The translations under genes and the position numbers were made by a program. From NCBI RefSeq assembly GCF_002776525.5, contig NC_045447.1, forward strand, positions 20,076,592 through 20,140,591: a stretch of 64,000 nt of DNA, in the 5' to 3' direction. Below, one piece after another: positions 55,676-64,000 of this stretch (positions within the stretch are counted from its first letter, which is position 1; the number at the start of each line of letters is the position of its first letter). The DNA is from Piliocolobus tephrosceles (lineage: Eukaryota; Chordata; Mammalia; Primates; Cercopithecidae). Below the pieces are notes generated by a model. The model worked only from the letters and a program-made list of their open reading frames with translations. It ran no database searches and had not been told where the DNA came from.

Positions 55676-58152
55676 AGCATTTTTACATATATATTTACTG
55701 ACAGACAAGTTTTGTTGTGTTTGTGTATAAATAATTTAATCATATTTAAAACTTTTTGAAAGCATAAAACACTTTTAAAAATAAAAATGGCATGCATTCA
55801 TGTATTTTAAGTTTAAAAACTTCTTAAACATTTTTTCTATTTGGTTATCTGAGTATTAAATTGGAATAACCATAATAATTATACTTGGCATATATTCTTG
55901 TACTTTAGTTTCTTAAACATATGTATTTCTCTCACTGTGTCACTGCTGTTGTTTTTCTCTGAAGAATGCACTCTTCAATATGGTCTTATTGTTTTTCTCA
56001 TAAGAGAAATGTGTAATCTTTTTCAAAGTTTCATATTATAGTTAACATATTTAAAGTTTCTGACATCATCTATGGACCACATGCTCTGTTTTATAATTTT
56101 AGTTGAGAAAATATTCTCTCTGTGGATGTGAAATAACTCTAAGTCAAGGGAAAATTCTTCTAAATGGAGTATATTCTTATATTTTTGATGTTAAATGTAT
56201 AAATATTTCAGTCCAAATATTTTCATATCTATTGTCTTTTTCCTTCTACTCAGAGAATTTTACTGACAAGTATTTCACAAGACAAAACTTGTCAGTTATT
56301 GCTTTATATATCTTTTTTTAAATACTTTGCTAAATCTGGTTGCTGCAAAATTGAGGGCTTTCTTCATGTCATCGCATTCCAATACAGAATATATTTTAGG
56401 TACTCTGAAAGTGTAAAATCTGATAAATTTTTGGCTTTCATACCATTGAAAATTGTGCAAAATATTTTAAACATGCAGCCAAAATTTAAAAGCCTCATTT
56501 GAACAAAATAGTTTACTATCATTTTTAAAACATTCAGATTGCTTTACAAAATAATTCTTCCAGAGTTCAAATGCTTCTAAATTTGATTTATGATGGGTAT
56601 CAAAGTACTAAGTGTGCACTGCTATTCTAACGAATATTTTTATAAACTTCTTGGAAATAATAATGAATTATGAGGGCATCAACAGCAATTTCTAGCATAT
56701 TTCTTCACTGTAGGCCTCTTGATTTAGTAAAAATATAGTTTTCACCATGATGTGCTCTACCGAAGTTTGTATTCATATTATCACTACAAAAACAGCTAAT
56801 TTTATTTTTAATGCTGAATTTTCATCTAAATTTACAATAGCGTTCCCTAAAATTTAGATGTTTCATTCAACAAAATGAACTTATAAAAGCTGTATTTTGA
56901 TTGTAATCACCATAATGAAAGTCATAATCATCATAATAATCATCATTTTCAAACCATTATTAGAAATAGCTAATTTTACATTTATAGCATCTAGTATTAC
57001 CAACACAAAACTCACTTTGTACACCTAGCTGTGAAGCTTTTCCAGTAGTAATGGAACCAGCATGTTAACAGCTATCACTTCACTTTATATTTTGAAGAAA
57101 AAAAATCCTTCAAATTAAAAAAATAATAACAAAAGAAAATGGAACAATCATTTGATCTCAATGAAAAGTCATGTTTTCCAAATGGATATAGAAACATTTT
57201 CTACTGCAGTCTCATGGATTAAACAATTGTTTGAGGAAGAATCTTATGTAAACTAACTGCTAATTTGAAGTAAGTCCGATTCTTCTTTAAAATGTGCGTA
57301 TCTGCTTTTCATGGTTGATGATGCCATTATGCTCTTTTATGACAGATCATAAAGCTTACAAATATTTTTGAAGATGATACTTATCACCAAGTATAATAAC
57401 TGAAATTAAGTAGTTATTTTTAATTAACCATTTGCTTTCTAAAAGCTCATTTCTTTAAAGAAACAAAACAGTTTGAAGAAACAAATCAGTAGATTTTTTT
57501 AAAAATTACAGTAGTGAGTGTGGTCAGATGCATTTGTACTCTGTCACAATTCCATGTACCTGTAAACTACAGTCTCTCAGATTGCCTATTGACTCTGGCT
57601 ACTAGGGCCTGAGAAGTTTCCAGCATCTTGTAGGCCACTCTGTGGGGTACAGTGCAAGTGGCTACTATGTTAACAGTAAATGGCCCACAGGACAACAGCA
57701 GTACTTTCCCTACCACAATCTAATATCTAAGTGCATTTCTTCAAGTCCTTAAAGAAGGGCACTGTAATATAATATCTGTAAATTATCTAAAAAAGAATGA
57801 TAAATTATTGCTGATCATTCTACATGTGTAGTCATTGGTTAAAGTAAAATTTCTGTTCACTCTACATACATCCAACATGCTGTTACTTGAGATGATGACA
57901 GAAATTACAAGTACAAAACAGAGGTTCCCCAAAACCCATTCTTGCTTGTTTTAATGCAACAATTAGTAATAATATTTTGTTATAAATGAAAAAAATAATC
58001 CAGAGTAACTTCTAAATTGCATGGGAAACCAAGGAGTCAAGCATAAATCATGACCAGCCCCTGTAAACTGGGAGATGTAGATTCTTCAACTATACACTAG
58101 TGAAAAATAGGGAATATAAAATATAAGAGGTACTGCATGTCATAGAAAATAT
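55676..58152. other. Single-copy AT-rich DNA
   Basis: No transposable element recognised over 2.5 kb. 56905-56950 has a short (ATC)n-like stretch. The frames at 56103-56321 and 56299-56502 have no known domain. Confidence 0.5.
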
Positions 58153-58457
58153 ATTTTTTTCTTTTCTTTTCTTTTTGAGATGGAGTTTTGCTCTTATTGC
58201 ACAGGCTGGAGTGCAATGGTGCAATCTCGGCTCACCGCAACCTCTGCCCCTGGGTCCAACCAATTGTCCTGCCTCAGCCTCCCAAGTAGCTGGGATTACA
58301 GGCATGCACCACCACACCTGGCAAATTTTGTATTTTTAGTAGAGACCAGGTTTCTTCATGTTGGTCAGGCTGGTCTCGAACTCTCAACCTCAGGTGATCT
58401 GCCTGCCTCAACTTCCCAAAGTTTTGGGATTACAGGTGTGAGCCATTGAGCCTTGCC
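58153..58457 (-). mobile_element. AluS-type element
   Basis: Minus strand, from a (tttc)n tail and 'gagatggagttttgctctta' to 'gagccattgagccttgcc'. Confidence 0.92.
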
Positions 58458-58487
58458 AAAAAAGTAATTTTTAAAACATCAGGAAAG

Positions 58488-58853
58488 CCCTGTCTTGGTC
58501 TAGTTAGGCTGCTGTAATAAAATAGCGTAAACTGGAAAGCTTGTAAAGTAACACAGAAATTTATTTTTTATTATTCTAAGGCTAGGAAGTTAAACACCAA
58601 GTCATTGACAGGTTTGGTATCTGGTGAGGGTCCATTTTCTGGCTGAGAAATGACACCTTCTCACTGTTTTTGCATGAAAAAAAGAGCAAGGCAGCTCTCT
58701 GGAGCCTGATTTGCAAGGGCACTAATTCCATTCATAAGGACTCCACCCTATGACCTAATCACCCCTCAAAGGCCTCACCTCTTAATACCATCAAATTGGT
58801 GATTAGGTTTCATCGTCTGAATTTCAGAGCGACACACACATTAAGAACATAAC
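58488..58853 (-). mobile_element. Solo LTR, MLT1A0-type (ERVL-MaLR)
   Basis: The reverse of the element at 18935: 'cttggtctagttaggctgct', 'gtgagggtccattttctggc', 'cctatgacctaatcacccct', 'taataccatcaaattggtga' and 'cacacacattaagaacataa'. Confidence 0.88.
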
Positions 58854-58869
58854 ATCCCCTCAGGAGATT

Positions 58870-59616
58870 CATCCTTAAAAGATAGTGCATGCCTGAGTTA
58901 CAATGCCTTTAATGGCTGTGGTATTTTGATGTGTATATAGTGGCTTTTGTCCATGGTTCCTATCTTATAACTCCTACATTCCTTGTTACATATTCCAGTC
59001 TTTTCTTATAATGTTGGTTGTGTTTGACCTCAGGGGTAGGCCGCAGGAAACATAATCTCTTCCCCTGCTCTCCTTTCACATACCCCAAGGCAGGACTCTA
59101 CTCATACCTCGCCTTTCTGACTGTGAGTCTTAAGACCCGCCCCTGAGAGAGTTCTGCCTCCTCCCTGGGGGAAGAAAATGGAAACTCAGCACCCTTTTCC
59201 CCATACCTCACCCTATGCATGTCTTCATCCATATCGTTTGCAATATTTATATAATGAACTGGTAAACACAAGTAAGTATTTTCCTCAGGTCTATGAACCA
59301 TTTCAGCAAATTAATCTAACCCAAAGAAGGGTTCATGGTAACCCTAACTTGAAGCCAGTGGGCCAGAAGTTTTGGAGGTCCAGACTTGCAACTGGTGGGG
59401 GAGAGGTAGTCTTGGGGACTGAGCTTTCAATTTGCAGGACCTGATGCTATCTCCAGGTAGATAGTGTTGGAATTGAACTAGAGGACGTGAAGCTGGTGTC
59501 TGCTGCTTGGTGCGTGGGGAAAATTTCTCTGCAAATTTGGTCACAGAAGTCTCCTGTGTTGATTGTTACCATGTTAGAGTAGATGAAAAACACTGAAAGA
59601 AATTTTTCCCTGACAA
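58870..59616 (+). mobile_element. 5' LTR of an ERVL-class provirus (MER21-like)
   Basis: The LTR text 'cttaagacccgcccctgaga', 'actggtaaacacaagtaagt', 'cagcaaattaatctaaccca', 'gatgctatctccaggtagat' and 'gtgtctgctgcttggtg' is characteristic of ERVL LTRs. I suspect MER21, with the exact start uncertain. It is followed by a tRNA-Leu-type primer site, fixing the 3' boundary near 59616. Confidence 0.7.
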
Positions 59617-59619
59617 AAT

Positions 59620-59637
59620 TGGTGTCAGAAGTGGGAT
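59620..59637 (+). other. Primer binding site, tRNA-Leu type
   Basis: 'tggtgtcagaagtgggat' is complementary to the 3' end of tRNA-Leu (CCA end) with at most one mismatch. The ERVL group uses tRNA-Leu. Confidence 0.82.
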
Positions 59638-60965
59638 TTGATGGCTAGGCCCCGGCTTTTGGAAATACATGGTTTGGGAAGAGGAAGAATAAAAGAGTGA
59701 AGATGAGGAAGCTTCGATTCCTGGGTGGCTATGTGGTCACCCGTGCTGTGGAGCCACAACCACGTTGTACTACTTACTAAAGGTAAAGGTTACCAGTGGA
59801 ATTTAGAAATGGACCTAATTCCTAGGGAGTTGGTTCACTGGATGCATAAAGAAATACAAACAAATAAGAAAAAGTGAAATATTCAATCCCTTGGTTATCA
59901 TTATACATGTTAGCTAAAATCAAATTAAAAGAGAATGCTGGGTCAGACCTTAATGCTAGACCAAACTTAGATTTTAGTCTATCTGAGCTCACGCAACTAG
60001 CCATAAAGTAACCCACAAAGGAGAAAATTATGTATGGACAACATAAAGTATCTCTGAGACCTGTGGTTACCAAGAAGGCAGCCAATATGGGGAAAGCGCA
60101 CAACCAAGTGACTGTTGAAATCAGAGGGTATAGTGTAAAGGAATTGTTCCCTTTTATAGATTGGCGTCATCAGCTTGCTGAGAAACCTTTAATCAAATGG
60201 ATTATGACAGTAACTAATTTAGGGACAGTATCTTTCGTTTTAAATGCTGCAGAGTGGAAGAGCATCCTTAGGTTGATGTAGGACCCATAGCTCATTACTG
60301 AATAATCACAGATGGGTATGTATGATCCAGACACACAGAAACTTATTCCTGAGGCACCAGCCAGCCTGGTGGACTGGAAAAAAGCCACTGTAAGGTTTGT
60401 TTTTCCAGAGATGGAGGCTTTCCAACTCCACTTGTAAATGCCAAGTGGAACACCCCAGATGAGGGAGCTACTATATGAAGCAATGCATAAATAGTTTCAT
60501 AGGCTAATCATGTGGGACTAGCTTTATGATGACAGGGATACTCATCCTCTAAATAAGTCCATTACTCAAGTCATGATAAATGCTGTGGTTGAAGGGGCCC
60601 CTTCTACCTGAGCACCCCACATGACATTACTCCTGACTAATAGAACAACAGTTCTTTGAGAGGCTTTATCAAATTTGTGGTCTCAGCTTTGCCTCATGGA
60701 TCTTACGGAGGCTCATGAAAACATTATGGTAATTTACAAGAGAATGAAGAAAGGCAAAAGAGAGAGTCAAAGGACTAATCCCAGGAGGGTGAAAATTTTT
60801 TAACAATTATTAAGAAATAAGATGAATAAAGAAAACATTGATAGTGATACAGACGTTAAGAAGAAATTACTTAGGCAAATAGTGAAGGCATGGAAGCCCT
60901 CGGTAAGGTTTTCCTTTTAATGAAAAGCAGACCCAAATTATTTTCTTTTCTAACTAAGAGCAGCC

Positions 60966-61417
60966 TGTAAAGTCAAGCTGCAGACGTAGATGCCAGCAGT
61001 AGTGCCAATCATGTTCAAGATGGTGGCTCCGTCTTCCCTTCTCTTTGTCAGCCACCTGTACAGTAAGGAGTAGACAAGGTAGTGCTGGCCACGGGCAAAC
61101 ATCATTTGCATAATAAGGTTAGGGTGGGGTGGCCAGCCTTTCCATGTGCCATGTAAACGTCATACCCGATCAAACCAATCTGTGAGCCCTATGTAAATCA
61201 GACACCACCTCCACAAACCTGACTATAAAATCTAGCACGTCTGCCACCTGCCAGCCTTTCCACTCAGAAGTTGCCTCTCTCTAACTAGAGAGAGAGCTGT
61301 TTTCCTTTCTCTTTCTCTTGGCTATTAAACCTCCACTCCTAAACTCCTCGTGTGTGTCTGTGTCCTAAATTTTCCTGGCGCGAGAAGACGAACCCTGGGT
61401 ATTTAACCCAGACAACA
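60966..61417 (+). mobile_element. Solo LTR, ERV1 type
   Basis: Begins TG ('tgtaaagtcaagctgcagac') and ends CA ('tttaacccagacaaca'), 452 bp. It carries promoter-like elements: 'accaatctgtgagccctatg', a TATA box 'tataaaa' at 61224-61230, and an 'attaaa' polyadenylation signal at 61324-61329. It is GC-richer and better preserved than the ERVL around it. I could not fix the family or the TSD. Confidence 0.75.
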
Positions 61418-61562
61418 TAGCTGCTTCAATAGTAGTAAAACCAAGAAGAAAAAGAAATGGGAGTGTCATGGGACAAATTACAAGTGTATGAAAATCTTCA
61501 GATGGTTATTAAAAAATTGAATGAATAAAAAGGAAATTCCATAAGGTTAAAACGAATGTCTT

Positions 61563-61875
61563 TTTTTGTTTGTTTGTTTTTCTTCACAGAGCCTTGGTCT
61601 GTCACCCAGGCTGGAGTGCAGTCAGTGACCGTGGCTTACTGCAACCTCCACCCCCCAGGTTCCAGCGATTCTCCTGCCTCAGACTCCCAAGTAGCTGAGA
61701 TTTCAGGTGCCCACCACCACTCCTGGCTACTTTGTGTGTGTGTGTGTGTGGCTTTTTTTTTTTTTTTTTTTTTTAGTAGAGATGGGGTTTCACCATGTTG
61801 GCCAGGCTGGTCTCCTGACCTCAAATAATCTGCCTGCCTTGGCCTCCCAAAGTGCTGGGATTACAGGCTAGAGCC
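61563..61875 (-). mobile_element. AluS-type element with expanded linker, and TSD
   Basis: Minus strand from 'acagagccttggtctgtcac' to 'gggattacaggctagagcc'. TSD 'aaacgaatgtctt' (61550-61562) and 'aaacaaatgtctt' (61876-61888), one difference. The middle A-rich linker is expanded into (TG)n plus a T22-23 run at 61733-61774. Confidence 0.93.
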
Positions 61876-62679
61876 AAACAAATGTCTTAATACAACCATT
61901 GAGGGTTGCATGAACCAGAGGAAACCCATCTAGTCTCCAAAAGCCTCCAAACCAGTTTGCTATATTTATTCCAGTTTGGAGAACTTTAAAAAGTTAAAAA
62001 GGCAGAGATTTCCATGAAAATCTTATCCGAAATTGCCTAGGTTCATAGTTGGGCAGATTAATCAAGATAAAGATTGACAAGGCAGCCAGGCTCCTTTGGT
62101 TCAACCCTTGGCTGAGAACCCAAAGCCTTTTGCTCAAGGGAGGGTAAAATGGTCTAAGAGTTAAGAGAAGTTCCTGGAACTACAACATGAAAACGTAAGG
62201 GTTGATAGAATTTTAGAAGTTGGTATATTTGAATATATTTTATGTGAAGTGGTTGTGTCTTTTTTCCTGATTACATCCTTGAAATGAATATTGTATCTGA
62301 TTGGGAAATGTTTTCTTTACCTAGTACCATGAAACAGAAGGCATGGAAATCTGCTCTTTAAGCAATGTTAATTGGACATGCTAAATTAGAACCAGTAAGA
62401 TTGCCCAAGTCCACACAGTGCAGAGTAAAAGCCAGTCAGAACAAATTCTCCATTTGGTAGCTCTTCACGGAGTGTTTTCTGGGGCTTATGGCAATGGCCT
62501 ATGAACATTTCACAGCAACACCTACTAGGATGTTTAACTAGAGAATTTCCACTTGATGGGCATTTACTACTTCATTATGGGATGTTAACTAAAGCTACCC
62601 TATGACTGGGGGACATATAATGATTTTGACACCTGAAATACTTATGCTGTCTCAGATGATGTCAGGGGTACAGTCTAAT

Positions 62680-62908
62680 CCAAGCTTGTCCAGCCCGTGG
62701 TCAGTGGGCCACATTTGGCACAGGATGGCTTTGAATGCATGCAGCCCAACACAAATTTGTAAACTTTCTTAAAACTTTATGAGATTTTTTTCCTTTTTTT
62801 TTTTTTTTAAGCTGATCAGCTATTGTTAGTATTAGTGTATTTTATGTGTGACCCAAGACAATTCTTCTTTCAATGTGGCCCAGGGAAGCCAAAAGATTGG
62901 ACACTCCT
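62680..62908 (-). mobile_element. MER30-like hAT-Charlie element with 8 bp TSD
   Basis: 229 bp; ends 'ccaagcttgtccagcccgtg' and (reverse) 'aggagtgtccaatcttttgg' are imperfect terminal inverted repeats. The internal text 'gatggctttgaatgcatgca' and 'gtgacccaagacaattcttc' fits the 230 bp primate MER30. An 8 bp TSD, 'agtctaat' (62672-62679) versus 'ggtctaat' (62909-62916), flanks it. A non-autonomous cut-and-paste element lodged in ERVL pol. Confidence 0.88.
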
Positions 62909-64000
62909 GGTCTAATGAGAATGGTAGTGCTCAGAAGTGTTTCATAATAAAAAGAAAATGTTTATACAGATTTGTGTGACCTGAAGAACACAAGAAGTTA
63001 TTCACAAGCAAGGAGCCCCTTTACACCAGGACTGACTCTGGTGCTAAATTCTACGAACACCTGGACAGCGTCCTATGAACTGTCTCAACTGATCAACAAC
63101 GAGCTGCTTAGTTTACAAATGGCAGTTCCAACGTGAATGGACACTCTCTTGTTTGGAAAGCTGCTATTTTGATCAAAAAAGGTAAAAATGGATCAGTTCA
63201 GTGGGCTGGATTGCATGCTTTTTTAACAGTAATGGAAGAATTGAACAGTGGTAGGAACTCCTGCATTTGGGTTTTTACTAACTCACAGGCAGTGGTCCAG
63301 GGCCTTGCCATACATTAAGGTGAGAATCCAATGGAAACTTAGCCTATTAAAAGGATGCCCATATGGGTCACAGCCCTATGGAGACTTGAGGGGTGCATTA
63401 AAGTAGAATAAGTCAATGCCCATCAGAACTTCCTTCCAGGTTCAATGGTTGACTGGAATTGACAAGCAGACATCCCGCTTGTCGATTCATGGACCCAGGT
63501 GCTCCCTTGAAGGGGCCACCTGGGTCCATGAAATGAGTGGGTATGAGGGTATTGCAGCAGTTCAGAGATGGGCTGAATTTACACATGTTCCTCTTTCACC
63601 CTTTCAGGCACATGATGCCAATAAGAACTGTTTTGTTTCTCAGCACGCAAGAGAGAGATTGCTGATGGCTATAGGGCCAATTCCCTGACGGGAAGGCCCT
63701 GAACATAGCTGGGAAGTGAGACTGATGCTGGTAGCCACGGAGGGCTACAAATGGGTCTTGACAGGAATAGACACTGACTCTGGAGTGAACTTTGCTTACC
63801 CAGTGGTAGATGCAAATGCTCAGAGTGCCATTAAAAAACAAAACAAAATAAATAAATAAAAAATAAAAACAGAAGAGCAGATAGAGAAGTGGCATGAATT
63901 TGGATGTCTCGGATGGTTGGATGTCATTTCATCAGACCAAAGAACACACTGTTCTGCTCTTCATGTCCAAAAATGGGCTGAGATATCCTTCTTAGAGAGA

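Larger units (their letters stand above)
59638..64000 (+). pseudogene. ERVL-class gag-pol remnant, runs off the window
   Basis: The internal sequence downstream of the primer site. The gag-side (59640-60960) is fragmented. The pol side is clearer: about 62220-62670 an RT/protease region, 63133-63318 (61 codons) an RNase H piece with the 'FTNSQAV' box where the catalytic Asp would stand, and 63416-63688 (90 codons) integrase N-terminal sequence. After a stop there follow 'LTGIDTDSG' (first catalytic Asp region, near 63757-63783) and 'SSDQRTH' (second Asp region, near 63930-63950). Several stops and frameshifts preclude function. It is interrupted by an ERV1-type LTR, an Alu and a MER30-like element. 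Confidence 0.82.

Noticed and set aside
63133..63688. Retroviral pol frames as active genes
   Set aside because: Short, separated by stops, with an RNase H catalytic position changed; clearly a remnant.
1..64000. tRNA, 5S, 7SK, U6 or other small RNA genes
   Set aside because: I scanned for the conserved boxes and found none outside SINEs.

Overview
This 64 kb window is primate nuclear DNA from a gene-poor, AT-rich intergenic or deep-intronic region. I found no intact protein-coding gene, tRNA, rRNA, snRNA or CRISPR array. The young Alu copies at 5824, 20263, 29328 and 52205 carry Old World monkey AluY (AluYR-type) variants: 'gctcaagcctgtaat' near the 5' end in all four, and 'gatccggccac' in the right arm of three. 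My best call for the source is an Old World monkey (macaque, baboon or relative). This is inference from Alu diagnostics, not a database match.

Layout. 0-4.3 kb: largely single-copy DNA with MIR pieces, a solo THE1/MST LTR, an L1 3' end, and the longest open frame of the window (204 codons, minus strand, 2588-3202, no recognised family). 4.3-21.2 kb: a nested retrotransposon 'nest'. An ancient minus-strand L1M is the host. Into it have gone an L1 3' end that itself holds an AluY with a perfect target-site duplication, an inverted ('twin-primed') L1 next to a truncated Alu, a near full-length 6.26 kb L1PA/L1PB-type element (9466-15724) with 5' UTR, ORF1 and ORF2 all recognisable but broken, and an MLT1A0-type LTR. 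21-33 kb: mostly single-copy or anciently decayed DNA with MIRs, Alus, LTR remnants, L1 3' ends, microsatellites, a ~160 bp palindrome and a long AT-dinucleotide tract. 33-38.2 kb: a MIR-rich, young-insertion-poor stretch. 38.9-41.3 kb: a 5'-truncated L1MA-type element bounded by recognisable target-site duplications. 42.5-45.7 kb: a minus-strand ERVL fragment (LTR piece, dUTPase-like, integrase and RNase H remnants, split by an Alu), followed by a HAL1/L1M 5' half. 47-58 kb: single-copy DNA with MIRs, an AluY whose tail became a microsatellite, and two opposed L1M fragments. 58.5-64 kb: an MLT1A0-type LTR, then an ERVL-class provirus on the plus strand (LTR, tRNA-Leu-type primer binding site, decayed gag/pol with RNase H and integrase pieces). 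That provirus is interrupted by a solo ERV1-type LTR, an Alu and a MER30-like hAT element, and runs off the window end.

The biology visible here is a stratigraphy of insertions rather than cooperating genes. The most unusual items are (1) the Alu/inverted-L1 composite at 7356-9002, (2) a perfect 22 bp inverted repeat enclosing microsatellites at 18403-18509, (3) a ~160 bp palindrome at 25131-25290, (4) a duplicated ERVL segment at both ends of the 43.5-45.7 kb remnant, and (5) the 204-codon open frame. I see no convincing previously undescribed functional system. Subfamily names are from memory of consensus features and need RepeatMasker.
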